DNA from: Eubacterium ramulus
GTDB lineage: Bacteria; Bacillota; Clostridia; Lachnospirales; Lachnospiraceae
Length of the DNA stretch: 54,187 bases
Assembly (NCBI RefSeq): GCF_003122485.1
Contig: NZ_JRFU01000014.1
Span: 1-54,187, forward strand
Reading direction: 5' to 3'
This document shows positions 45,326-53,916 of this stretch, piece by piece (positions within the stretch are counted from its first letter, which is position 1; the number at the start of each line of letters is the position of its first letter). Position numbers and translations under genes: made by a program. The notes under the pieces are model-generated. The model was given only the letters and a program-made list of their open reading frames with translations. It made no database searches and was not told the DNA's origin.

Positions 45326-46508
45326 AGTCATTATCACAGATACGTCCATCTGTGGCAGTCAGATACGCATGTGCGCCACGGTATCGGAACAACGCTTAGT
45401 GGAAGTCCGCTGTCGAAAGGTAGAGCAGGAATCCATTCTTGGTAATATTTATGTAGGACGGGTACAGAAAGTGGTCCCAAACATCCGGGCGGCTTTTATT
45501 GAGATCCAACCGGGACTTGCCTGTTATTATTCCATGGAAGAAGCAGCGGAACCGATTTTTGTCAAAAAGATCCCTTCCAAAAAACTGGTACAGGGAGACG
45601 AACTGCTGGTACAGGTGACAAGGGAAAGTGTCAAGACAAAAGCACCTACCGTATCGGCAAATCTGAATGTAACCGGACGCTATCTGGTTCTGACCAGCGG
45701 CGATCACCGGCTTGGCTTTTCTTCAAAACTGACCAAACTGGAAAAAGAACATTACCGGGAAGTATTATCCGGTTGCAAAAACGAAAATTTTGGAATCATT
45801 GTACGGACAAATGCCAGAGAAGTATCCGATGAATTGCTGTTACAGGAATATGAATCGTTAAAAGAAAAACTAACACAGATGATTCGCACAGCCACGATGC
45901 GTACCTGTTTTTCCTGTGTCAGTCGGACACCGGAAAGTTACATGAAGTATCTGCAAAACAGTTATCAGGAAGGCTTTACAGAAATCATAACCGATCTGCC
46001 GGAGGTTTTTGAATCAATCCGGCAGCAGCAGGAAAGCGATCCTTCCTTTGCACAGATTCCACTTCGATTGTATGAAGATAATTTACTTCCGCTTGCTGCT
46101 CTTTACAATCTGAACAAACAGACAGAAGATGCCCTGCAAAAAAAGGTCTGGTTAAAGTCCGGCGGTTATCTTGTCATTGAACCAACAGAAGCACTGACTG
46201 TCGTTGATGTAAATACCGGAAAAAGTGTGACAAAAAAAGACCGACAGGAACATTTTTTGAAGATCAATCTGGAAGCAGCTGCGGAAACTGCCGCGCAGAT
46301 ACGTCTTAGAAATATTTCCGGAATCGTAATCATTGATTTTATCAATCTGGAACGTGAGGAAGATCAGAAGACGGTCATGGAGCATTTAAGACGATGCGTC
46401 CGGGAAGATTCCGTACCGGTTCAGGTCGTTGATATGACCAGATTAAATCTTGTAGAACTCACAAGAAAAAAAGTTGAAAAAAGTTTGGCAGAACAGTTGA
46501 CAGAATAG
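45315..46508 (+). CDS. rng: Ribonuclease E/G family protein, short form
   Basis: A 5'-end-dependent endoribonuclease for rRNA and mRNA processing, about 397 residues. An S1 RNA-binding domain is at the N-terminus (GNIYVGRVQKVVPNIRAAFIEI). Both metal-binding aspartates of the catalytic domain are in place: ALTVVDVNTGKSV and GIVIIDFINLE. MTRLNLVELTRKK is the usual family segment, but the protein ends 13 residues later, so the zinc-link cysteines (CPxC) that join subunits in RNase E/G are absent. I prefer TTG 45315 (AGGTGA just upstream); GTG 45306 is the alternative. A promoter for rplU overlaps its stop. Confidence 0.88.
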   Translation: MNHKVIITDTSICGSQIRMCATVSEQRLVEVRCRKVEQESILGNIYVGRVQKVVPNIRAAFIEIQPGLACYYSMEEAAEPIFVKKIPSKKLVQGDELLVQVTRESVKTKAPTVSANLNVTGRYLVLTSGDHRLGFSSKLTKLEKEHYREVLSGCKNENFGIIVRTNAREVSDELLLQEYESLKEKLTQMIRTATMRTCFSCVSRTPESYMKYLQNSYQEGFTEIITDLPEVFESIRQQQESDPSFAQIPLRLYEDNLLPLAALYNLNKQTEDALQKKVWLKSGGYLVIEPTEALTVVDVNTGKSVTKKDRQEHFLKINLEAAAETAAQIRLRNISGIVIIDFINLEREEDQKTVMEHLRRCVREDSVPVQVVDMTRLNLVELTRKKVEKSLAEQLTE

Positions 46509-46525
46509 AAACATTCTGATATTAT
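46497..46525 (+). promoter_or_regulatory. Promoter of rplU-prp-rpmA
   Basis: TTGACA (46497-46502), 17-base spacer, TATTAT (46520-46525). The spacer includes the rng stop codon. Confidence 0.75.
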
Positions 46526-46529
46526 ACAA

Positions 46530-46605
46530 AAGATGCCGCACAACGAGGTATAAGACTGCAGATCATGCAGCACCGAAATTGGCGAGTAATGATAAATAGG
46601 AGGTG
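46530..46605 (+). ncRNA. Probable L21 leader RNA
   Basis: The rplU leader holds a hairpin CTGCA-gatca-TGCAG (46557-46571) followed by CACCGAAATTGGCGAG. From memory this resembles the L21 leader of firmicutes, through which the L21 operon is thought to be controlled by a ribosomal protein. The position directly before rplU agrees. I could not compare it with the family model. Confidence 0.55.
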
Positions 46606-46609
46606 CCAT

Positions 46610-46918
46610 ATGTACGCAATTATAGCAACAGGTGGTAAACAGTACAAAGTTTCTGAAGGCGATATCATTACCATTGAAAAGCTTGGAGCAGAAGCTGGTG
46701 AGACAGTAACTTTCGATCAGGTATTAGCAGTAAACGACGGAAGTCTGAAAATCGGCAATCCGACTGTTGAGAACGCTACCGTAGAAGCATCCGTTGTAGC
46801 TAACGGACGTGGCAAAAAAGTAATCGTTTACAAATATAAAAGAAAAACCGGTTACCACAACAAAAACGGTCACAGACAGTGCTTTACCAAAGTTAAAATC
46901 GAAAAGATTAATGGTTAA
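46610..46918 (+). CDS. rplU: 50S ribosomal protein L21
   Basis: A 102-residue L21 of the large subunit, binding 23S rRNA. It starts [18 protein letters not shown] and ends [20 protein letters not shown], as expected. AGGAGGTG lies right before ATG 46610. It is the first gene of the L21-Prp-L27 block. Confidence 0.98.
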   Translation: MYAIIATGGKQYKVSEGDIITIEKLGAEAGETVTFDQVLAVNDGSLKIGNPTVENATVEASVVANGRGKKVIVYKYKRKTGYHNKNGHRQCFTKVKIEKING

Positions 46919-46942
46919 TTGAAATTGAAAAGGTAACATGTA

Positions 46943-47266
46943 ATGGTAAAAATAACAGTTTACCAGAACCATGATCAGCAGTTTGTTGGTTTTGATTGTT
47001 TGGGACATGCAGAGTATTCCGATGAAAATGACATCGTTTGTGCCGCAGTATCCGCAATGACAATCAACTGCATGAATTCCATTGAAGAGTTTACCGATAC
47101 TTTGTTTTATTGCGACAGCAATGAGACGGACGGAATGATCTCTTTTCGAATTACAGAAAATAATGGAGCAGATGCGCAGCTTTTGCTGAAATCGCTGGTT
47201 TTAGGTTTAGAGAACATGGAGAGTAACTACGAAGAATATATTGATCTGATCTTCGAGGAGGTGTAA
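46943..47266 (+). CDS. prp: Ribosomal-processing cysteine protease Prp
   Basis: A 107-residue cysteine protease that removes the N-terminal extension of L27. The catalytic His is in [18 protein letters not shown], and the Cys is in the same stretch. It lies between rplU and rpmA, as in other firmicutes. Its substrate gene is 5 bases downstream and has the expected cleavage site, so the pair is functionally matched. Confidence 0.95.
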   Translation: MVKITVYQNHDQQFVGFDCLGHAEYSDENDIVCAAVSAMTINCMNSIEEFTDTLFYCDSNETDGMISFRITENNGADAQLLLKSLVLGLENMESNYEEYIDLIFEEV

Positions 47267-47271
47267 GAAAC

Positions 47272-47562
47272 ATGATGAACATGAATCTTCAGTTCTTTGC
47301 TCATAAAAAAGGTGTAGGTTCTACAAAGAACGGCCGTGATTCCGAGTCCAAGAGATTAGGAGCAAAAAGAGCAGACGGACAGTTTGTAAAAGCTGGAAAT
47401 ATTTTATACAGACAGCGTGGTACTAAGATTCACCCAGGCGTGAACGTAGGTATCGGCGGAGATGATACATTATTTGCAAAAGTAGATGGTGTATTAAGAT
47501 TCGAGAGAAAAGGAAGAGACAAAAAACAGGCTTCCGTTTATCCAGTAGCAACGAACGAATAA
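47272..47562 (+). CDS. rpmA: 50S ribosomal protein L27 with Prp-cleaved extension
   Basis: A 96-residue L27, located at the peptidyl transferase centre. The N-terminus reads [14 protein letters not shown]: Prp should cut between LQFF and AHKKG to expose the mature end that reaches the active site. The rest ([37 protein letters not shown]) is typical. AGGAGG lies in the end of prp. A terminator follows. Confidence 0.98.
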   Translation: MMNMNLQFFAHKKGVGSTKNGRDSESKRLGAKRADGQFVKAGNILYRQRGTKIHPGVNVGIGGDDTLFAKVDGVLRFERKGRDKKQASVYPVATNE

Positions 47563-47572
47563 TAAAACCATC

Positions 47573-47605
47573 AATAGACTCGACTTTTATAGCCGAGTCT
47601 ATTTT
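47573..47605 (+). terminator. Terminator between rpmA and obgE
   Basis: AATAGACTCG (47573-47582) pairs perfectly with CGAGTCTATT (47594-47603), followed by a short T-rich end. Because obgE starts only 28 bases later without an evident own promoter, it may be partial, leaving some read-through. Confidence 0.7.
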
Positions 47606-47614
47606 CTACTATAA

Positions 47615-48919
<1,305 letters not shown>

Positions 48920-48998
48920 AAATATACAAGTCTGATCATGGAACGTTTTTGATATTTTAGATAAGAAACTTTGCATGGTCAGCATATGGAGAATAATT

Positions 48999-49286
48999 AT
49001 GACAAGTAAACAGAGAGCTTATTTAAAAGGTCTTGCCATGAATCTGGAGCCGATCTTTCAGGTTGGAAAATCCAGTGTGACACCGGAAATCGTAAATGCG
49101 ATCTCTGAATGTTTTAACACACATGAGCTGATCAAGCTGAGTGTATTAAAAAACTGTTTTGATGATCCGCGTGAGATTGCAAACGTGATCGCAGAGCGTA
49201 CTCATTCTCAGGTAGTACAGGTTATCGGCAAGAAAATCGTTTTATACAAACCGGATAAGGATGATCCAAAGATCGTTTTACCGTAA
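48999..49286 (+). CDS. yhbY: YhbY-type RNA-binding protein (CRM domain)
   Basis: A 95-residue CRM-domain protein that binds pre-50S particles. The opening TSKQRAYLKGLAMNLEPIFQVGKSSVT and the segment ELIKLSVLKNC are diagnostic. TATGGAG lies 8 bases before ATG 48999; a start at 48975 has no site. Its position after obgE is conserved. Confidence 0.95.
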   Translation: MTSKQRAYLKGLAMNLEPIFQVGKSSVTPEIVNAISECFNTHELIKLSVLKNCFDDPREIANVIAERTHSQVVQVIGKKIVLYKPDKDDPKIVLP

Positions 49287-49310
49287 TCTGGCAGAAATGG
49301 AGTATCAGAT

Positions 49311-49934
49311 ATGGCTCTGAATAAAAAAATGGGAATCTTTGGTGGCACCTTCAATCCGATCCATTACGGGCATCTGCTGATCGCAGAAAATGCCTGTGCA
49401 CAGTTTGATCTGGATCATGTGATCTTTCTGCCGACAGGACATGCTCCCCACAAACAGTTTATGGGAGAGGATATGAGCGTACATCGCTGCCGCATGGTAG
49501 AAGCCGCGATCGCAGACAATCCGAAGTTTTCTATCTCATATCGTGAAATTCAAAATTCCGGAGTAAATTATACCTATGCAACGTTACAGCAGCTGCATCA
49601 GGAACATCCGGAATGTGAATTGTATTTTATTCTGGGAGCGGATTCCCTGTTTGATTTTGATGACTGGAGACATCCGGAGCTGATCTGTCAATATGCAAAA
49701 ATACTGGCGGCAGTGCGCGGAAACTGGGATGAAGAGCGGGTGGATGGTCAGATTACCTACCTTCGTGAGAAATACCACTGTGATTTCTACCGTTTAAACA
49801 CACCAAATTTCAGTGTTTCCAGCAAAGAGCTGCGTGATCGTGCCGCAAACGGGCAGACAATCCGGTATATGGTTCCAGATGTTGTAAACGAATATATCAG
49901 AGATCATGCACTTTATCGGGAGGATCCGATATGA
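49311..49934 (+). CDS. nadD: Nicotinate-nucleotide adenylyltransferase
   Basis: A 207-residue enzyme that adenylates nicotinate mononucleotide, the product of NadC, to deamido-NAD. The nucleotidyl-transferase motif is GIFGGTFNPIHYGHLLIAENA, and the C-terminal signature is SVSSKELRDRAANGQTIRYMVPDVV. It overlaps yqeK by four bases. No NiaR-like palindrome is near it, so it appears to be controlled separately from nadBCA. Confidence 0.95.
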   Translation: MALNKKMGIFGGTFNPIHYGHLLIAENACAQFDLDHVIFLPTGHAPHKQFMGEDMSVHRCRMVEAAIADNPKFSISYREIQNSGVNYTYATLQQLHQEHPECELYFILGADSLFDFDDWRHPELICQYAKILAAVRGNWDEERVDGQITYLREKYHCDFYRLNTPNFSVSSKELRDRAANGQTIRYMVPDVVNEYIRDHALYREDPI

Positions 49935-50524
49935 CAACAAAAGAAATCCAAAAAGATTTAAAAAATAAATTGAAACCGGCAAGATACGAACATACCCTTG
50001 GCGTGTCCGATACTGCACAGCATCTGGCCAAAATCCATGGTTATGACTGCGCAAAGGCTGCCCTGGCAGGTTTACTGCATGATTGTGCAAAATACATGGC
50101 AGACGATAAAAAAATCGCACTGTGCCGGGAATATGGTGTCTCTATCAGCGATGCGGAATACAAAAATCCGTCTCTTCTGCATGCAAAATGCGGAGCGATC
50201 CTGGCAGAACACGAATACCAGATCATTGATTTTGATATTCTGCATGCCATTCGCGTGCATACAACCGGCGTGCCGGATATGAGCCTGCTGGATAAAATTA
50301 TATTTATTGCGGATTATATTGAGCCGAATCGCGACAAAGCACCACATTTAAAAGAACTGCGTAAACTGGCAGATAAGGATCTGGACGAAACCACTTATCT
50401 GATTTTAAAAGATACTGTGGATTATCTGAAAGCTCACGAAGATCAGCCCATGGATCCGACTACGGTTTCCGCTTATGAATACTACAGAGACTGGCATAAT
50501 AGCCAGAACAGGAAAGGAGTCTGA
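49931..50524 (+). CDS. yqeK: YqeK-type HD hydrolase (Ap4A hydrolase)
   Basis: A 197-residue HD-domain enzyme; its firmicute homologues symmetrically cleave diadenosine tetraphosphate. The HD residues lie in GLLHDCAKYM, with YEHTLGVSDTA at the start of the domain and IFIADYIEPNRDKAPHL further on. It begins inside the nadD stop (ATGA), and rsfS starts 4 bases after its end. Confidence 0.93.
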   Translation: MTTKEIQKDLKNKLKPARYEHTLGVSDTAQHLAKIHGYDCAKAALAGLLHDCAKYMADDKKIALCREYGVSISDAEYKNPSLLHAKCGAILAEHEYQIIDFDILHAIRVHTTGVPDMSLLDKIIFIADYIEPNRDKAPHLKELRKLADKDLDETTYLILKDTVDYLKAHEDQPMDPTTVSAYEYYRDWHNSQNRKGV

Positions 50525-50528
50525 ACAA

Positions 50529-50882
50529 ATGAACGACGTATCACGTAACATGGCAAAAATTGCCTGCCACGCACTTTCTGAGAAAAAAGCAGAAGATATT
50601 CAGGTAATCGATATCAGTGAGATTTCTGTCATCGCAGATTATTTTGTTATTGCCAGCGCTGCAAATACCAATCAGTTACAGGCAATGATGGACGCCGCAG
50701 AGGAAGATCTGTACAAAGCTGGATTCCACTGTGCACAGAAAGAGGGAAATAATAATTCCAGCTGGATTTTAATGGATTATAAAGATATTATTATTCATCT
50801 GTTCTCTAAAGAGGATCGTTTATTCTATGATCTGGAGAGAATCTGGCAGGATGGAAAGATTATCGCACCAGAAGATCTTTAA
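50529..50882 (+). CDS. rsfS: Ribosome silencing factor
   Basis: A 117-residue RsfS/Iojap protein that binds L14 and blocks subunit joining in nutrient shortage. Typical sequence is DIQVIDISEISVIADYFVIASA and SWILMDYKDIIIHLFS. GGAAAGGAGTC precedes ATG 50529. It is the last gene of the maturation block and is followed by a terminator. Confidence 0.96.
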   Translation: MNDVSRNMAKIACHALSEKKAEDIQVIDISEISVIADYFVIASAANTNQLQAMMDAAEEDLYKAGFHCAQKEGNNNSSWILMDYKDIIIHLFSKEDRLFYDLERIWQDGKIIAPEDL

Positions 50883-50964
50883 TTCTTTTTTTGTACAGAA
50901 GTAACTAGCATTTTTCTATAATTTGTAAAAACAATTATTCTGTAGCAAACCAACCAACAAAACG

Positions 50965-51001
50965 AAGCGTATTACTGGCAAAACCGGTGATACGCTTTTT
51001 T
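50965..51001 (+). terminator. Terminator after rsfS
   Basis: AAGCGTAT (50965-50972) pairs with ATACGCTT (50990-50997); AC/GT and GG/CC pair inside, and the T-run reaches 51001. It closes the rsfS unit. Confidence 0.85.
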
Positions 51002-51013
51002 AATGGAGGCAAA

Positions 51014-51160
51014 ATGAAAAAATTTAAAGCTAAAATCTACCTAAAAAACAAAAAAGAATTAAATGAATACCTAAAAAATCTCGTAAAAATAAAGAAAAAC
51101 CCTACTTTAGAAGATGTGAAATTTTCATTTAAGTGGGGAACAATCCCTTGTGACCAATAA
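51014..51160 (+). CDS. Small lysine-rich protein, unknown, possibly a fragment
   Basis: A 48-residue basic protein (MKKFKAKIYLKNKKELNEYL at the start) with a strong ribosome site, TGGAGG six bases before ATG 51014. It starts only 13 bases after the rsfS terminator, with no promoter between. After its TAA stop the same frame runs on for 15 more codons (LPFGNIREKEDVEEI) before the next stop, which suggests that the TAA may be a nonsense change in a somewhat longer gene. The lysine-rich, AT-rich composition differs from its neighbours. I know of no family. Confidence 0.55.
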   Translation: MKKFKAKIYLKNKKELNEYLKNLVKIKKNPTLEDVKFSFKWGTIPCDQ

Positions 51161-51207
51161 CTACCATTTGGAAATATCAGGGAAAAAGAAGATGTGGAGG
51201 AAATATA

Positions 51208-51942
51208 ATTATAAATAACGAAATACCTAAAACAATTCCGGTCGCAGACTATGCCGGATATATTATGAAAAATTTTAAACCGGATGTCATAAAATTCAAA
51301 AAGCCTGAATCGGAATGGACAGAAGAAGAACATACAGAATATACAAAATGGAGTCTTAAACTGTCTATGGCACATAGATTCAAGCAACAAATACAGGAGA
51401 ATAAGCCCTTAACAAATAGGGACAAAAGGATTATAGAACGTTTTAGAAGTGGCGCAGATTTCTTTGGCGAAAAAATATGTGGCAAAGAAACATCAAGACT
51501 ATTCGAACAACCATATACTTTTGATCTATTTGATGAGTGGCAGGAAAAGCACTTTAAAGAACACCCGGAAGACAAAGATAAAACAATCGAAGAGTTATTT
51601 GACATACGGCTTTCTGAACAGAAGCTATATCATTACAAAGAAGTAAACGGCAAATATTATGGTGCAGAAATTCCAAAAGAAATACATTACACAGAATATT
51701 TCCGATATCTATATTTCAATGTAAAGTATGAATTTAGTGAGAAAACGTATTACAGATCTATCCCATATACAGACAAGGATAAGCAAGAAAGTATATGGGA
51801 TAGGGAACGTCGCTTCGTTGCACAAGAGATCAGTGAATGGAGAGTGGACGAACTAGAAGATTGGCAGCGAGATCTTATCGAAAAAATAAGAGTCGGTGTT
51901 GAGCTGAAAGACGATGATATTGTTAAAGCAATGGGTTATTAA
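51208..51942 (+). CDS. Orphan hypothetical protein with no canonical start at its ribosome site
   Basis: A cytoplasmic, highly charged protein rich in Glu, Lys, Tyr and Trp, with no signal peptide or helix for the membrane. I do not recognise its family. The first ATG is at 51265 (225 residues), without a ribosome site. A perfect GGAGG at 51196-51200 points instead to about 51208-51211, where the codons are ATT and ATA; the frame is open there and would give about 244 residues (INNEIPKTIPVADYAGYIMKNF). Either a rare start is used or the start has mutated. AT content is clearly higher than in the flanking genes, which suggests horizontal gain. Confidence 0.6.
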   Translation: MINNEIPKTIPVADYAGYIMKNFKPDVIKFKKPESEWTEEEHTEYTKWSLKLSMAHRFKQQIQENKPLTNRDKRIIERFRSGADFFGEKICGKETSRLFEQPYTFDLFDEWQEKHFKEHPEDKDKTIEELFDIRLSEQKLYHYKEVNGKYYGAEIPKEIHYTEYFRYLYFNVKYEFSEKTYYRSIPYTDKDKQESIWDRERRFVAQEISEWRVDELEDWQRDLIEKIRVGVELKDDDIVKAMGY

Positions 51943-52277
51943 AATCTAAATCATGAGCCTCTTTAATCGAGGAATTCAACGATTTATGATAGCAACAACA
52001 AGTTCCAAACTAAATAAAATTAAGGTTTTATTTAGACTACTAATCGTCTGAAACAAGCAAATATTGCTTAAAACAGAGGATAACGATTTTTACGAAAAAC
52101 AGAAAAATCATGTTTGCGAAAGGATATTTTTGTGACTTAAAAATTTACTATTTAATTTTAATAAGAGAACACCAGCAATTTGTCTCAGTCGCTAACAATC
52201 GCTCCTTGAGAAAAATTGCTGGTGTTCTCAATTTACACTGTGATATTTGTGAATTTTTGCGCCACCCGAAACAAGAT
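51943..52277. other. AT-rich gap with several hairpins
   Basis: This 335-base gap between the orphan gene and the end of lexA has no convincing gene. It contains a small hairpin CCTC/GAGG (51971-51974 with 51982-51985 approximately), an AAGCAA-ATA-TTGCTT hairpin (52055-52069), and the large inverted repeat at 52165-52229. None is followed by a good T-run on the plus strand. Confidence 0.6.
52165..52229. repeat. Large inverted repeat, 23-base arms
   Basis: Bases 52165-52187 and 52207-52229 are inverse copies with a single mismatch, around a 19-base centre. The outer arm begins GAGAACACCAGC. It lies 48 bases beyond the 3' end of lexA (minus strand). No T-run follows on either side, so it is not a standard terminator. 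It could be a miniature mobile element, a bidirectional 3' structure, or an RNA element. Confidence 0.75.
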
Positions 52278-52895
52278 TTACTTGAAGAATCGGAATGTTC
52301 CGATTACTTTTCCCATGATCATGACTTCTGAGACAATGATTGGATCCATAAAGTCATTCTCCGGCTGCAGACGATAATATCCATTTTCTTTATAGAATGT
52401 CTTAACCGTTGCAGAATCGTCTACAAGTGCAACAACCATATCTCCATCATTCGCGGTAGGCTGTTGCTGAACCAGTACATAATCGCCATCCAAAATACCC
52501 GCATTGATCATACTTTCTCCCTGTACCTGAAGAATAAACGTCGGCTCATTTGGCATAAACTCTGCCGGAATAGGGAAGTAGTTCTCAATATTTTCCACTG
52601 CAAGGATCGGTTCCCCTGCTGCAACTTTTCCAACGATCGGAACATTTACCATTTCACGTCTGGTCAGATTAAAGTTCTCATCTACGATTTCAATCGCACG
52701 CGGTTTGGTCGGATCACGACGAATATAGCCGTTTTTCTCCAATGTTTCAAGATGTGCATGAACAGAAGAGGTTGATTTCAATTTTACCGCTTCACAGATC
52801 TCACGAACTGCCGGCGGATATCCTCTGTTTAAAATCTCTGCTTTAATATATTCTAAAATTTCTCTCTGTTTATCTGTAATTTTTCCGTATGACAT
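52278..52895 (-). CDS. lexA: LexA repressor
   Basis: The SOS repressor, 205 residues. The winged-helix N-terminus ([33 protein letters not shown]) binds LexA boxes. The self-cleavage site is A93-G94 in KVAAGEPI, and the catalytic pair is S128 (QGESMI) and K165 (ATVKTF). I chose the ATG at 52895 because AAGGAG lies 12 bases upstream, inside the longer frame that starts at 52916 without a ribosome site. It is divergent from the LysM gene, with LexA-type boxes between them. Confidence 0.95.
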   Translation of the reverse strand: MSYGKITDKQREILEYIKAEILNRGYPPAVREICEAVKLKSTSSVHAHLETLEKNGYIRRDPTKPRAIEIVDENFNLTRREMVNVPIVGKVAAGEPILAVENIENYFPIPAEFMPNEPTFILQVQGESMINAGILDGDYVLVQQQPTANDGDMVVALVDDSATVKTFYKENGYYRLQPENDFMDPIIVSEVMIMGKVIGTFRFFK

Positions 52896-53003
52896 AGTGC
52901 TGTAATTCTCCTTCATTCATTTAACGGGGATTACTTTCATTATACGCAGTGTATATTATTCCCGAACGAAAAACAAAAGCAATCATTTCCTTCTGTTGAT
53001 TAA

Positions 53004-53032
53004 ATTATAGCATACCAGAATCTTGAAATCAA
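53004..53032 (-). promoter_or_regulatory. lexA promoter
   Basis: Read on the minus strand: TTGATT (53032-53027), 17-base spacer ending TATGC, TATAAT (53009-53004). A weak LexA-like dyad (GAATATATGTTT, 53031-53042 on the minus strand) overlaps the -35 box and could give autoregulation. Confidence 0.75.
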
Positions 53033-53066
53033 ACATATATTCCGAAAATTTGTTCGCATCTTGTTC

Positions 53067-53095
53067 TTGACATTCGAACAAACGTTTTATATAAT
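53067..53095 (+). promoter_or_regulatory. SOS promoter of the yneA-like gene
   Basis: TTGACA (53067-53072), 17-base spacer, TATAAT (53090-53095). LexA box 1 fills the spacer. Confidence 0.85.
53075..53088. promoter_or_regulatory. LexA box 1
   Basis: CGAACAAACGTTTT, close to the gram-positive LexA consensus CGAACRNRYGTTYC, located between the -35 and -10 boxes. Confidence 0.8.
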
Positions 53096-53103
53096 AATAT
53101 TAT

Positions 53104-53117
53104 CGAACAGATGTTCC
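53104..53117. promoter_or_regulatory. LexA box 2
   Basis: CGAACAGATGTTCC, a perfect match to CGAACRNRYGTTYC, just downstream of the -10 box at about +2 to +15 of the transcript. Confidence 0.88.
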
Positions 53118-53163
53118 GAACAAATTATCGAACATCATATATTCACAAAGGAGGAGAAACATT

Positions 53164-53586
53164 ATGAGTACCTATTCCGTTATTTATTATACAAACCCAT
53201 ATCAGAGAGCACAGGCAAAAGCTGCCACTGCACACCGCCAGAGTGTACGTGCCATTCGAAGAAAAAAAGCCGCAAAGAGACAACTGATCACTGCATTGAT
53301 CCTGTTTTTTACAATCATAGCTTCTGTTCTGATCATCAGCAATTGTCTGCGTGCCAATCAGGTAAATGCGTCTTCCGCAAAAACAGAAAATGTTTACTAT
53401 AAGACAGTAGAAGTGGAAGAAGGCGATACATTATGGGATCTTGCCGATCGCTATATGGGAGAGAAATCCTTCAGCAGACAGGAATATATTAAGCAAGTAA
53501 AAGAACTGAATCATTTAAGTGGAGATACAATTGAGAGTGGAGCTTACTTAATGGTTCCTTATGTAGAAACAGTTTCAGAATTATAA
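53164..53586 (+). CDS. yneA: SOS-induced LysM membrane protein, YneA-like
   Basis: A 140-residue protein with a basic cytoplasmic N-terminus, one membrane helix (about residues 41-60), and an extracytoplasmic LysM domain (about 80-132, VEVEEGDTLWDLADRYMG). This layout, the position divergent from lexA and the two LexA boxes match B. subtilis YneA, which halts cell division during DNA damage. Sequence similarity beyond LysM is not conclusive, so the symbol is by context. AAAGGAGGAG lies before ATG 53164. Confidence 0.85.
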   Translation: MSTYSVIYYTNPYQRAQAKAATAHRQSVRAIRRKKAAKRQLITALILFFTIIASVLIISNCLRANQVNASSAKTENVYYKTVEVEEGDTLWDLADRYMGEKSFSRQEYIKQVKELNHLSGDTIESGAYLMVPYVETVSEL

Positions 53587-53916
53587 TTATAGCATGTTAA
53601 TTGATAAGAAATATTAACAAAATCTCCATGTGTGTTCTATGTGCTTGTATATAATATCATATCAATTCATGAATGTTACTAATACATATGATCAATCTGT
53701 AAAAACAAATAAATCGAACAAAGCGTTCGATTTATATTCTCTACATGCCTGAAAGGTATAACTATAATAAAAGATGCTCCATTTCAATGGGCATCTCTTT
53801 TAAACATCCTATAACCACATGATTTAGAGTTATTCACATGCATCACGTATAAAGTAATATTTTTATATATTGGCGTTTGAATAATAATATAGCACTTAAC
53901 CGAACAGGAGACGAAC
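53587..53916. other. Gap between yneA and the MATE remnant
   Basis: This 330-base AT-rich gap holds three hairpins. TGTTAAT/ATTAACA (53595-53619) follows yneA. ATAAATCGAAC/GTTCGATTTAT (53709-53735) has an 11-base perfect stem and a 5-base loop. The hairpin at 53772-53796 is a terminator. No coding frame stands out. Confidence 0.6.
53772..53801 (+). terminator. Terminator before the MATE remnant
   Basis: AGATGC and CCAT (53772-53782, one bulged T) pair with ATGG and GCATCT (53787-53796), followed by CTTTT. It separates the remnant from upstream transcription. Confidence 0.6.

Noticed and set aside
52055-52229. Retron or abortive-infection type RNA next to the orphan gene
   Set aside because: Hairpins are present, but there is no reverse transcriptase, no tandem repeats as in type III antitoxins, and the orphan protein has no matching motifs.
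53709-53735. Third regular LexA box
   Set aside because: The half-sites are five bases apart, whereas the consensus needs four, so it was kept only as a hairpin.
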